Below, piece by piece: positions 7,510 through 15,126 of a DNA stretch of 19,706 bases; position 1 is the stretch's first letter, and each line of letters starts with the position of its first letter. The stretch is taken from positions 1-19,706 of the forward strand of contig JBDROF010000015.1 in assembly GCA_043810345.1 (NCBI GenBank). Reading direction: 5' to 3'. Both the position numbers and the translations under genes were made by a program. The notes under the pieces are model-generated. The model was not told where the DNA came from. It was given only the letters and a program-made list of their open reading frames with translations, and did not search any database. The stretch is from QYOJ01 sp043810345 (GTDB lineage: Bacteria; Bacteroidota; Bacteroidia; Bacteroidales; FEN-979).

Positions 7510-7938
7510 TTATTTTGAGGATCTGACTATCAGTTTGTACAGATGAACGGCTACCCCCAAACCCGAAGCAACCATCCCGATGATAAACATCATTGGCAGC
7601 AGGATATCCAGCCACGACCATCCTCCGATGGTTGAGAAATCAAACGGATAGAGAAAAAAGAGAACCAGCAACACAACCAGGCTGACGCCATCCAAAACCG
7701 CCCTGACCAGGTGCCAGAACCAGCGAAAATCCAGAAAGAGGATCACTCCCCACCCGATGATCTGGAGAACCAGGTTGATATTGAGAATCCATAGAACAAT
7801 ATCGTAACGTTCGTTGATGAAAGGCAGATCCCATTCGGGGACTTTGTTGACAATCCAGAGGAAGATGAGGTTCAGGATGATCGACCAGATCGCCTCTCCA
7901 CGGTGGCGTTTTCGGGGTTTTATAATCTCTTCTGTCAT
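7510..7938 (-). CDS. Small multi-span inner-membrane protein of unknown function
   Basis: A 142-aa protein I do not recognise. A basic N-terminus (IIKPRKRHRGE) is followed by four likely membrane segments: IWSIILNLIFLWIVNKV, IVLWILNINLVLQIIGWGVI, VSLVVLLVLFFLYPF and ILLPMMFIIGMVASGLGVAV. A short basic C-tail (KLIVRSSK) follows, consistent with cytoplasmic ends. The open frame extends to a TTG at 7980, but the ATG at 7938 is preferred. A -7-like box (TACCTTTA, 7958-7965 on the minus strand) lies upstream of it, and the extension has no homology-like feature. The gene lies 4 nt before the DAHP synthase-chorismate mutase start, which indicates co-transcription but not a shared function. Confident as a gene, with function unknown. 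Confidence 0.75.
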   Translation of the reverse strand: MTEEIIKPRKRHRGEAIWSIILNLIFLWIVNKVPEWDLPFINERYDIVLWILNINLVLQIIGWGVILFLDFRWFWHLVRAVLDGVSLVVLLVLFFLYPFDFSTIGGWSWLDILLPMMFIIGMVASGLGVAVHLYKLIVRSSK

Positions 7939-7957
7939 AACGTCTAGTTTGAAATGA

Positions 7958-7965
7958 TAAAGGTA
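7958..7965 (-). promoter_or_regulatory. Possible -7 box for the membrane protein-DAHP synthase operon
   Basis: TACCTTTA on the minus strand matches TAnnTTTG at all but the last position, 19 nt before the ATG at 7938. No -33 TTG is found at 19 bp. Confidence 0.35.
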
Positions 7966-7995
7966 GGATATTTTTATCAATCTATTAACGGGAAG

Positions 7996-8029
7996 CCCCT
8001 CCCTTTTTGGGGAGGGGTTGGGGGTAGGG
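7996..8029 (+). repeat. G-rich perfect hairpin with quadruplex-type motif
   Basis: CCCCTCCC (7996-8003) and GGGAGGGG (8010-8017) form a perfect 8-bp stem with a 6-nt T-rich loop. The right arm continues into more G runs, giving four G-tracts (4, 4, 5 and 3 G; 8009-8029) with loops of 1, 2 and 2 nt. That is a canonical G-quadruplex pattern on the plus strand, ending 14 nt before the asnS -7 box. It resembles dispersed G/C-rich palindromes I associate with Bacteroidota genomes, but I cannot verify copies elsewhere. Confidence 0.8.
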
Positions 8030-8043
8030 TAAATTCTTTTCCT

Positions 8044-8051
8044 TAATTTTG
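8044..8051 (+). promoter_or_regulatory. -7 promoter box for asnS
   Basis: TAATTTTG fits TAnnTTTG and ends 19 nt before the ATG at 8071, implying a short leader. The nearest TTG (8018-8020) is 23 bp away and lies inside the G-rich element, so the -33 contact may be non-ideal. Confidence 0.6.
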
Positions 8052-8070
8052 CAGGCTAATTCTTAAAATT

Positions 8071-9468
8071 ATGGAACATCTCCGAAGAGCGAAAGTGGTT
8101 GATCTCCTGCAATCGAAAGAAACTGGGAAAGAGGTCCTGGTGAAGGGATGGGTAAGGACCAAGCGTGGCAATAAGAATATCAACTTCATTGCGCTGAATG
8201 ATGGTTCGGTGATTCATCATATCCAGATCGTCGTTGAAGTTGCTTCATTTGATGAGGAGTTGCTGAAGAAGATCACCACCGGATCCGCCATTGCAGTAAA
8301 CGGAATCCTGGTTGAGTCAACGGGGCAGGGACAGCAGGTGGAGATCCAGGCTAAAACGATCGAGCTATTCGGAACCGCTGATCCCGAAACCTATCCCTTG
8401 CAGAAGAAAGGCCATACCCTGGAATTCCTTCGCGAGATCGCGCATCTGCGTCCCCGTACCAATACATTCGGGGCTGTGTTGCGCATTCGTCATGCCATGG
8501 CGTATGCCATCCACAAGTATTTCAACGACCATGGATTCTATTACCTCCATGCACCCATCATCACCGGTTCTGACGCTGAAGGGGCAGGGGAGATGTTCCG
8601 TGTCACCACCCTTGATCCCGTAAATCCTCCATTAAATCCGGATGGGAAGGTAAATTTTACAGATGACTTCTTCGGGAAAGAGACCAACCTGACGGTATCC
8701 GGTCAGCTGGAGGCGGAACTTGGAGCCCTGGCCCTTTCGCTGGTCTACACCTTTGGCCCCACGTTTCGTGCAGAGAACTCCAATACCCCGCGGCACCTGG
8801 CAGAGTTCTGGATGATTGAACCCGAGATGGCGTTCTACGACATTCACGACAACATGGATCTGGCTGAGGATTTCCTGAAGTTTCTGATGCAATACACGCT
8901 GGATCACTGCATGGATGATCTGGAGTTTTTGAACAAAATGTACGACAATGAACTCATCGACCGGCTCAGGCATATTGTAGCCAGTAAGTTCGAGCGACTT
9001 ACCTATACGAAGGCTGTAGAGATCCTGAAGGCATCCGGACAGAAATGGGAATTTCCGGTCGACTGGGGTTGCGATTTACAGGCCGAACACGAACGCTACC
9101 TGGTGGAAAAACACTTCAAATCCCCGGTGATGCTGACCGATTATCCCAGGGAGATCAAGGCCTTTTACATGAAACAGAACGACGACAACAAAACCGTCCG
9201 GGGGTTGGATGTCCTCTTTCCCCGTATCGGTGAAATTATCGGTGGATCCCAGCGGGAGGAGAACTACGACCGGCTGCTTCAACGGATAAGGGAACTGGAT
9301 ATCCCGGAAAAAGATGTGTGGTGGTACCTCGATACCCGCCGGTTTGGCACGGCACCCCACAGTGGCTTTGGACTCGGATTTGAACGCCTGATCCTGTTTG
9401 TTACCGGAATGGCGAACATCCGTGATGTAATTCCTTTCCCCAGAACCCCAAAAAACGCCGAGTTCTAA
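8071..9468 (+). CDS. asnS: Asparagine--tRNA ligase
   Basis: Class II aminoacyl-tRNA synthetase of 465 aa that charges tRNA-Asn with asparagine in the cytoplasm. The N-terminal OB-fold anticodon-binding domain spans residues ~1-110 (VLVKGWVRTKRGNKNINFI). The catalytic core carries motif 2 around residues 231-248 (TFRAENSNTPRHLAEFWMIE) and motif 3 GFGLGFERL with Arg439. It ends in the AsnRS-type tail RDVIPFPRTPKNAEF, which separates it from AspRS. Length and motifs are complete. It has its own promoter in the divergent region shared with the minus-strand membrane protein. A heptad repeat array starts directly after its stop codon. Having asnS suggests tRNA-Asn is charged directly. Confidence 0.97.
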   Translation: MEHLRRAKVVDLLQSKETGKEVLVKGWVRTKRGNKNINFIALNDGSVIHHIQIVVEVASFDEELLKKITTGSAIAVNGILVESTGQGQQVEIQAKTIELFGTADPETYPLQKKGHTLEFLREIAHLRPRTNTFGAVLRIRHAMAYAIHKYFNDHGFYYLHAPIITGSDAEGAGEMFRVTTLDPVNPPLNPDGKVNFTDDFFGKETNLTVSGQLEAELGALALSLVYTFGPTFRAENSNTPRHLAEFWMIEPEMAFYDIHDNMDLAEDFLKFLMQYTLDHCMDDLEFLNKMYDNELIDRLRHIVASKFERLTYTKAVEILKASGQKWEFPVDWGCDLQAEHERYLVEKHFKSPVMLTDYPREIKAFYMKQNDDNKTVRGLDVLFPRIGEIIGGSQREENYDRLLQRIRELDIPEKDVWWYLDTRRFGTAPHSGFGLGFERLILFVTGMANIRDVIPFPRTPKNAEF

Positions 9469-9510
9469 ATCACGGATCCCTTATCTCGGATCCCGGATCG
9501 CCTATCACGA
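9469..9510 (+). repeat. Stop-anchored heptad array, ATCNNNN x6
   Basis: Six 7-nt units begin at the first base after the asnS TAA (9466-9468). Each starts with ATC, and the tails are acgg, ccct-type and related G/C-rich ends (ATCACGG, ATCCCTT, ATCTCGG, ATCCCGG, ATCGCCT, ATCACGA). A degenerate seventh unit (TTCTTTC) may follow. GGATCC cores at 9474-9479 and 9488-9493 are self-complementary and could pair, but no clear terminator is formed. Confidence 0.8.
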
Positions 9511-9537
9511 TTCTTTCCTGCGTGTCTGATTTTTTTG

Positions 9538-9545
9538 TACTTTTA
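9538..9545 (+). promoter_or_regulatory. Possible -7 box for recJ
   Basis: TACTTTTA differs from TAnnTTTG only at the last base and ends 17 nt before the ATG at 9563. No good -33 element is seen. Confidence 0.35.
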
Positions 9546-9562
9546 CAAGGATAAATCTTCCT

Positions 9563-11308
9563 ATGAAAAAACGTTGGATCATTAAAGAGCACGGAGATGA
9601 GTCGATCGTCGGACAATTGTCCAGGGAGCTGAGCATCGACCAGCACCTTGCCAACCTGTTGGTCCAGCGTGGTATCCATACCTTCGATCAGGCCAAAGCC
9701 TTTTTTCGTCCCCACCTGGAAGGGCTGCACGATCCTTTTCTGATGAAGGATATGGACAAAGCGATCAACCGCATTGAAGAGGCCCTGCAAAAGAGGGAGA
9801 AGATACTGGTATACGGGGATTACGATGTGGATGGCACCAGCGCCGTAGCGCTGGTTTACCTCTTTCTGCGAAAGCTGACCGATCAAATCGATTTTTACAT
9901 TCCCGACAGGTATAACGAGGGGTACGGGATCTCACCGAAAGGGATCGCCTATGCAGCAGATGAAGGTTTCTCACTGGTGATTGCCCTCGATTGCGGCATC
10001 AAGGCCATTGAGATGGTAAAAGAGGCGAAAGCAAACGGGGTCGACTTCATCATCTGTGACCATCACCGGCCTGGAGCAGAGATCCCGGATGCGGTTGCCG
10101 TGCTTGACCCGAAGCGCCCCGATTGCCCTTATCCTTACAAAGAGCTATCCGGTTGCGGGATCGGATTCAAGCTGATCCAGGCCTATGCCCAAAAGAATGA
10201 CATTCCGTTTGAAGAGCTGAAGGAGTACCTCGACCTGGTAGTCGTCAGCATCGCTTCCGATATAGTGGACATCACCGGTGAAAACCGAATTTTGGCCTAT
10301 TATGGATTGAAACTCGTCAACATACGTCCACGCCCGGGGATTGAAGCGGTACTGAAGTATGCCAATATCCTGAAGAAGGAGGAAGAAGACGGAAATCTCT
10401 TTTTTAATCGCGAGCTTACCATCACCGACCTGGTCTTCCTGGTTGGCCCGAGGATCAACGCGGCCGGCCGGATCGAAAGCGGCCGGAATTCCGTAGAGCT
10501 CCTCATTGCAGATAATTTCAAACTGGCCAGGGAGATCGGCAAACAGATCGACAGCTACAACACGGAGCGCAAAACACTGGATGCCCTGGCTACACAACAG
10601 GCAGTGGAGATGATCAACAGCAATGAAAAGCTGAAACAGGCGCGTTCTACCGTGATCTTCAATCCCGATTGGCACAAAGGTGTCATCGGTATTGTGGCTT
10701 CGCGACTGACCGAAATATTTTACCGACCTACCATCGTTTTCACCCAGGCCGGCGAATTTGTCACCGGATCGGCACGATCCGTAAAAGATTTTGATATCTA
10801 CGAAGCAGTTGACTCCTGCAGTGACCTGCTGGAACATTTCGGAGGCCATAAATTCGCTGCGGGACTCTCCCTCAAGCCGGAAAATCTTGAGGCTTTCCAA
10901 ATTCGTTTTGAAGAGATTGTCACCGAGCGCTTACAGGGGGTAGAGCTGGTCCCTGAGATCGAGATCGATGCAGAACTCCCGCTCTTCTCCATCCACTCCA
11001 GGTTCTTCAACATCCTGAAGCAGTTTGCGCCATTCGGACCCGGAAACCTGGCCCCGCTATTCCTCACCAAAGGGGTGGTGAACGCCGGTGGCACCAGGAT
11101 TGTAGGCAAGAATCACCTGAAACTGTGTGTGGTCCACCCGGAGGTACATGGTGGCCCCTTCTCCGGTATCGCTTTTCAACAGGGCAACCACATGGGGCAT
11201 ATCGATAAGGGCATCCCCTTTGATCTCTGTTATCACATCGAAGAGAACGAATGGAACGGAACCGTCACCCTCCAGCTCAATGTGAAAGATATCAAATACG
11301 GAAATTAG
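9563..11308 (+). CDS. recJ: Single-stranded-DNA-specific exonuclease RecJ
   Basis: 5'-3' single-strand exonuclease of recombination and mismatch/base-excision repair, 581 aa, full length. The DHH phosphoesterase domain carries the metal-binding motifs VYGDYDVDGTSA (Asp86, Asp88, Asp90), ALDCG (Asp143) and the name-giving DHH at 167-169. NAAGRIESG and the DHHA1 motif GGHKFAAGLSL (from ~427) follow. The C-terminal ~110 residues fit the RecJ OB-fold domain (APFGPGNLAPLF opens it). The start is the ATG directly following a -7-like box. Its TAG stop overlaps the opposing pfkA stop by 4 nt, leaving no room for a conventional terminator. Confidence 0.95.
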   Translation: MKKRWIIKEHGDESIVGQLSRELSIDQHLANLLVQRGIHTFDQAKAFFRPHLEGLHDPFLMKDMDKAINRIEEALQKREKILVYGDYDVDGTSAVALVYLFLRKLTDQIDFYIPDRYNEGYGISPKGIAYAADEGFSLVIALDCGIKAIEMVKEAKANGVDFIICDHHRPGAEIPDAVAVLDPKRPDCPYPYKELSGCGIGFKLIQAYAQKNDIPFEELKEYLDLVVVSIASDIVDITGENRILAYYGLKLVNIRPRPGIEAVLKYANILKKEEEDGNLFFNRELTITDLVFLVGPRINAAGRIESGRNSVELLIADNFKLAREIGKQIDSYNTERKTLDALATQQAVEMINSNEKLKQARSTVIFNPDWHKGVIGIVASRLTEIFYRPTIVFTQAGEFVTGSARSVKDFDIYEAVDSCSDLLEHFGGHKFAAGLSLKPENLEAFQIRFEEIVTERLQGVELVPEIEIDAELPLFSIHSRFFNILKQFAPFGPGNLAPLFLTKGVVNAGGTRIVGKNHLKLCVVHPEVHGGPFSGIAFQQGNHMGHIDKGIPFDLCYHIEENEWNGTVTLQLNVKDIKYGN

Positions 11309-12348
11309 TTCTCCTCATCCCCGAAACAAACCCCCATTTTACGTGTCTTGTGGACCAGCGGAAGGTCCATAGGTACCAACCGGAGCTTTCCGCCAACCTC
11401 AGAAAGGGGGATGGAGCTGATCTGATTCCCTTTCAGGTTCACCATCAGGCCGAATCTCTGCTGGGCAATCAACTCCACCGCCGAAGCACCAAATCGTGTT
11501 CCCAACACCCGGTCCATCGGAGAAGGAGTCCCTCCACGCTGGATATACCCGAGGATCGTCTCCCGGGTCTCCAGCCCGGTCTTCTCTTTGATGGCCCTGG
11601 CAATAAACCTACCGGCCGACTCTCCTTTCTTGCTGGGAATTCCCTCAGCCACCACCACAATGGAGTAGGGTTTTTTGTTGATCGCCCGTTTCTTCAAGCA
11701 CTTCACTACGATATCGATATCGAATTTCACCTCCGGCAGAAGGATCACATCTCCGCCTCCCGCGATGCCGGAATAGAGCGCCAGCCATCCTGCATGATGA
11801 CCCATCACCTCGATCACCATGATCCGTTTGTGGCTGTTGGCAGTGGAATGCAACCTGTCGATGGCGTCGGTAGCAATCCAGAGAGCTGAATCAAACCCAA
11901 ACGAGACATCGGTACCCCATACGTCGTTATCAATGGTCTTGGGGATGCCGATGACATTCAGCCCCTCTTCCACCAGGTGAGCGGCCGTTCGCATCGTACC
12001 GTTTCCACCGATGCATACCAGGGCATCCAGACCCAATTCCCTGTAATGCTTCCGGATCAGCTTGGGTTTGTCGATCGACAGGATCGAATTGTCCTTTTTG
12101 AACGGGTTTTCACGTGATGTTCCCAGTATGGTTCCACCAACAGTCAGAATCCCGGATAGCTGATTCTCATCCAGGATGGTATATTCCTGGTTGAGTAATC
12201 CCAGGAAGCCGGAAGAGATCCCCACTACTTCCATACCGTGTTCGAGGATGGCGGTCTTACCTACTCCCCTGATGGCCGCGTTGATACCAGGGCAATCACC
12301 ACCTGCGGTTACGATCCCGATCCGGGGAGCTTTTTTGGTTGATTTCAT
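11305..12348 (-). CDS. pfkA: 6-phosphofructokinase (group III / mixed-substrate clade type)
   Basis: Glycolytic enzyme forming fructose 1,6-bisphosphate, 347 aa. Motifs are VTAGGDCPG (14-21), IGGNGT (113-118), PKTIDND (136-142) with the catalytic Asp pair, FGFDSA, VMGHHAGW and GYIQRGGTPS. At the phosphoryl-donor discriminating sites the enzyme has Gly117 (as in ATP-dependent E. coli PfkA Gly104) but Lys137 (as at Lys124 of PPi-dependent enzymes). ATP use is therefore likely but not certain. Asn116 replaces the Asp seen in the E. coli GGDG motif. The gene lies 12 nt downstream of the coiled-coil protein gene and is probably co-transcribed with it. Its stop overlaps recJ by 4 nt. Confidence 0.93.
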   Translation of the reverse strand: MKSTKKAPRIGIVTAGGDCPGINAAIRGVGKTAILEHGMEVVGISSGFLGLLNQEYTILDENQLSGILTVGGTILGTSRENPFKKDNSILSIDKPKLIRKHYRELGLDALVCIGGNGTMRTAAHLVEEGLNVIGIPKTIDNDVWGTDVSFGFDSALWIATDAIDRLHSTANSHKRIMVIEVMGHHAGWLALYSGIAGGGDVILLPEVKFDIDIVVKCLKKRAINKKPYSIVVVAEGIPSKKGESAGRFIARAIKEKTGLETRETILGYIQRGGTPSPMDRVLGTRFGASAVELIAQQRFGLMVNLKGNQISSIPLSEVGGKLRLVPMDLPLVHKTRKMGVCFGDEEN

Positions 12349-12360
12349 GGTGAACGAAGG

Positions 12361-13254
12361 TTACCGTAACTCGAACGATCCCTGACCAATTTCGCGATCG
12401 TGGAAAAAGACCCCAACCATATACCTCCCCTTCATGGCAGGGATATCGTTGTCACGCTTGATCCAGTCAACACATACCCGCATCATGTTGCCTGCATAAT
12501 TGATATCTTCCCGGATTGAATAGGGGATCTCCTGGCCGTTGAAAACGAAGAGATCATATTTGCTCTTGGTCACCACGACATTATCGGGGCGGGTGATCCG
12601 TACATAGAGGATCTTGGTGCCAGACTCAATCAACGGGTTCTCCCCGATGGTAAAGCAGATCTTCAGTTTGTCGGTCCGGTTGGCCTTATCGGTTTCTGAT
12701 TCTTTGGTGCCACGCACTTTATATGCAATGGTGGTCACGGCGTATGCCTGGAGTACAGCCGCCTGGTTCATCTTCTGTGTCAGCTCCTCCTTATCCTTGA
12801 TCAGGCCCTGGTTCCTTCCCTGTTCCGTGCGTACCACCTGCCGTATGCGTTCGTTCTCCTCTTTCAGTTCCCGGTTCACCGTGTAGAGAGAGTCCATCTG
12901 ATGCACGTATCCCTGCGCCACTTTTTGTAACATGGCCAACTTTTTCCGGATCTTGTAATACTCGTATTGGGTGTCAAGCAGTTTTCGGATCTCCAGGGCG
13001 TTGACCTGGATGATACTGTCCTTGGCAGCCAGGGAGTCGGATAGCGTGCCGTAGATCTCCTTGATGGTATTGTGCTCAGTCATCAGTGAGTCCAGTTCCC
13101 GCTGCAGCTCCACCTTTTCAACCTCCCTGGCATCCACCAGGTTCATCAGTTGCGACCGCTGGATAAAGAGCCAGAACAACAGCGCCAGAATGAACAATGC
13201 AAGGATGGAGACCCAAATTTTCCATTTCCGGGAGTTAGAAGTTTTTTCTTCCAT
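12361..13254 (-). CDS. Membrane-anchored coiled-coil protein of unknown function
   Basis: A 297-aa protein I cannot name. A short basic N-terminus (NSRKWK) precedes one membrane span (VSILALFILALLFWLFI, ~14-30). A long heptad-rich coiled coil follows (~35-160, for example VEKVELQRELDSLMTEHN and TVNRELKEENERI). The C-terminal ~130 residues are a beta-rich globular domain (KLKICFTIGENPLIESGTKI, VCVDWIKRD, MVGVFFHDREIGQGSFEL). The orientation suggests the coiled coil and globular domain are outside the cytoplasm; this is inference. A -7 box lies 32 nt upstream, and pfkA follows after 12 nt. The pairing with pfkA may only reflect shared transcription. Similar single-span coiled-coil proteins are widespread in Bacteroidota without assigned roles. 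Confidence 0.8.
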   Translation of the reverse strand: MEEKTSNSRKWKIWVSILALFILALLFWLFIQRSQLMNLVDAREVEKVELQRELDSLMTEHNTIKEIYGTLSDSLAAKDSIIQVNALEIRKLLDTQYEYYKIRKKLAMLQKVAQGYVHQMDSLYTVNRELKEENERIRQVVRTEQGRNQGLIKDKEELTQKMNQAAVLQAYAVTTIAYKVRGTKESETDKANRTDKLKICFTIGENPLIESGTKILYVRITRPDNVVVTKSKYDLFVFNGQEIPYSIREDINYAGNMMRVCVDWIKRDNDIPAMKGRYMVGVFFHDREIGQGSFELR

Positions 13255-13286
13255 GATTTAATTAATTTTTGGCCAGATAGCTCATG

Positions 13287-13294
13287 CAAAATTA
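13287..13294 (-). promoter_or_regulatory. -7 promoter box for the coiled-coil protein-pfkA operon
   Basis: TAATTTTG on the minus strand fits TAnnTTTG, 32 nt before the ATG at 13254. It sits between this gene and the end of the dipeptidase gene. No -33 TTG is found at 19 bp. Confidence 0.5.
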
Positions 13295-13298
13295 GTCA

Positions 13299-15005
13299 TT
13301 AATGCGCTGATCCGATCACTTTCACGTTTTCGCCATGATCCTCGGCAATCTTCTTCAACCACCATTCCGGGTAACCGGGTTGATCAGGCATCACCGGAAC
13401 ACCCCACTCGTTGCGTTCGAATTTGCCGTCTTTCTCTTTTTTCACGTTTCCGTCGTGGTATTTCACCAGGAGGTACTGCCCCAGTTCACGCCAGGTATCC
13501 ACCGTATAGTTGCCCATGGCTGCGGAATAATCGGTCAGGAATTCCCGGGCAACCAAAGGATTCTCATTGTAGAGTGTCAGGGCCTCTTTGTCGATGCCGG
13601 GTGTAGCGTTGATGAACATGTTTTCCAACCGGTTCTGCACCTTCTGAATCTCCTTGATCATGTAATTGTACTTTGTATAGGCCCAGTTGGAGACGAAGGT
13701 AAAGGTCCAGAATGCGGAAGTAGGAGAGTAGGTCAGCATATCTCCGTTGCCAACAGCAAAGGGCTCCGGAACCTTTTGTATGCCGCAGTACATCGGGGTG
13801 TAGCAGTTGGTATAGGTGTCGTCTACACTGAACCAGAAGATCCCGCCAATCGGATCGGGCAACCAGTTGCGGGCCTGGGCCACAAAGACAAAACCGGTTT
13901 GCATGGTGGAGGTAGCCCGTTCGTTGCAGTACCCCACACTGTCGACCTGCCAGGTCAGGGGGCGCCAACGGTAGGGAGACTGAAAGGGACCGGCGCCGAT
14001 GTCGTTGTTCATGTCCATGGAGGTACCTTCAAAATGATCGCGCATCAGGTTCATCATCTCATGAACGGAAATTTTGTGATCGGGTTTGATCCAGAGGGGC
14101 ATGCGGTTGGTGGCGTAACCATGGTCGCCGTGCTCAATCTTACCGCGGCAGTAACTTTCGTATTGACCCATATTACTGTTCACGCTGTTGAACATGGCAT
14201 ACACGCGTGCTTCACAGAAACGGGCTCCGCCAAAGCCAACAGGGGCGTAGGTATCGGAGAAGCTGAAGTCGGCGTCAGGGCCATCATACCATCCTTTTTT
14301 ACGAGCAAAGGAGATGACATCAGGAGCGTGGTAACAGGTTTGGTTCACATCATCCCAGTTGTTCTCTTCCTGAAAAGGGAAGGTGGTGATGCGTGCCTGG
14401 TTGGCATGTCCGCAGATGTACCCGTCGGGTACCTGCAGGGCCACCCATACCGCTCCTTTCTCTCCTTCCCCTTTTCCGATGATCTCCATGATCCACACTT
14501 CGTTCTTATCGGATATGGAAAAGGATTCACCGGAACTGGCGTAACCATAATTATCCATAAATTCGGCAATGATCCGGATGGCATCCCTTGCAGAGGTGGC
14601 CCGTTGCAGGGTTACATAAATCAGGCTGCCGTAGTCCATGATCGCTCCGGGCTGCTGGGCAAGCTCTTCCCGGCCGCCATAGGTTGTCTCTCCGATGGAA
14701 ACCTGATTCTCATTCATGTTTCCGACCACAGAGTAGGTATGTCTGAGTTGCGGGATCTGTCCCATAGGTTTGCCGGTATCCCATTCGATGATGTCAAGCA
14801 TCGCTCCTTCCGGATAGTCGGCTGCAGGCCAGAAATAGAGTTCTCCGTACAGCACGTGCGAGTCGGCTGAATAGGTGATCATCGTCGAGCCATCAGCGGA
14901 AGCCCCTTTGGTAATCAGGAAGTTGGTACAGGCAGTGGTGTGGGTATAGATGCTCAGCGTAAGGATCAGCACCGGGGATGCCATGGTAAGGAAGTTCTTT
15001 TTCAT
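13299..15005 (-). CDS. Secreted C69-family dipeptidase (PepD-like)
   Basis: Predicted N-terminal-nucleophile peptidase of family C69, 568 aa from the chosen start. Residues 1-25 form a signal peptide (NFLTMASPVLILTLSIYTHT). Cys26 in ACTNFLITKGASADGS is the expected catalytic nucleophile and would become the N-terminal residue after cleavage. The stretch could be misread as a lipobox, but TTA-Cys lacks the usual hydrophobic residue. Other family-like segments are GNMNENQVSIGETTYGGRE, DYGSLIYVTLQRATSARDA and NDIGAGPFQSPYRWRPL. The open frame extends to 15056, but a consensus promoter occupies 15027-15057, so the ATG at 15005 is right. It is probably periplasmic or surface exposed, feeding on dipeptides. 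It is divergent from the barrel-protein operon. Confidence 0.9.
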   Translation of the reverse strand: MKKNFLTMASPVLILTLSIYTHTTACTNFLITKGASADGSTMITYSADSHVLYGELYFWPAADYPEGAMLDIIEWDTGKPMGQIPQLRHTYSVVGNMNENQVSIGETTYGGREELAQQPGAIMDYGSLIYVTLQRATSARDAIRIIAEFMDNYGYASSGESFSISDKNEVWIMEIIGKGEGEKGAVWVALQVPDGYICGHANQARITTFPFQEENNWDDVNQTCYHAPDVISFARKKGWYDGPDADFSFSDTYAPVGFGGARFCEARVYAMFNSVNSNMGQYESYCRGKIEHGDHGYATNRMPLWIKPDHKISVHEMMNLMRDHFEGTSMDMNNDIGAGPFQSPYRWRPLTWQVDSVGYCNERATSTMQTGFVFVAQARNWLPDPIGGIFWFSVDDTYTNCYTPMYCGIQKVPEPFAVGNGDMLTYSPTSAFWTFTFVSNWAYTKYNYMIKEIQKVQNRLENMFINATPGIDKEALTLYNENPLVAREFLTDYSAAMGNYTVDTWRELGQYLLVKYHDGNVKKEKDGKFERNEWGVPVMPDQPGYPEWWLKKIAEDHGENVKVIGSAH

Positions 15006-15026
15006 AAATGTCTGTTTTGGTGGTTG

Positions 15027-15057
15027 CAAAGGTATAAATCCTGTTTGAAACCACAAA
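15027..15057 (-). promoter_or_regulatory. Consensus Bacteroidota promoter for the C69 dipeptidase
   Basis: On the minus strand, TTTG (15057-15054) and TACCTTTG (15034-15027) are separated by exactly 19 bp, a full match to TTTG-N19-TAnnTTTG. The -7 box ends 21 nt before the ATG at 15005. This fixes the gene start downstream of the longer open frame. Confidence 0.8.
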
Positions 15058-15097
15058 CCTCACCCGCTCTTTTGATCCGATTTTCAGGAAATCCATG

Positions 15098-15105
15098 TAC
15101 CTTTG
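15098..15105 (+). promoter_or_regulatory. -7 promoter box for the barrel-waaA operon
   Basis: TACCTTTG fits TAnnTTTG, 21 nt before the ATG at 15127. The nearest TTTTG (15070-15074) is 23 bp upstream instead of 19. Together with 15027-15057 it forms a compact divergent promoter pair. Confidence 0.55.
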
Positions 15106-15126
15106 TCAGTTCATGAACCGGCCGAA

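Noticed and set aside
9504..9537. Terminator after asnS (CACG...CGTG before a T-run)
   Set aside because: The stem is only 4 bp with an 11-nt loop; the T-run alone is not enough.
10145..10900. 251-codon minus-strand open frame inside recJ
   Set aside because: Shadow of the well-supported recJ frame, with no recognisable protein features.
13335..14870. Long plus-strand open frame (511 codons) antisense to the C69 dipeptidase
   Set aside because: It lies fully inside a gene with clear family motifs, has no signal, domain or promoter of its own, and reads like a codon-bias shadow.
15006..15056. N-terminal extension of the C69 dipeptidase
   Set aside because: It is covered by a consensus promoter, and the signal peptide begins at 15005.
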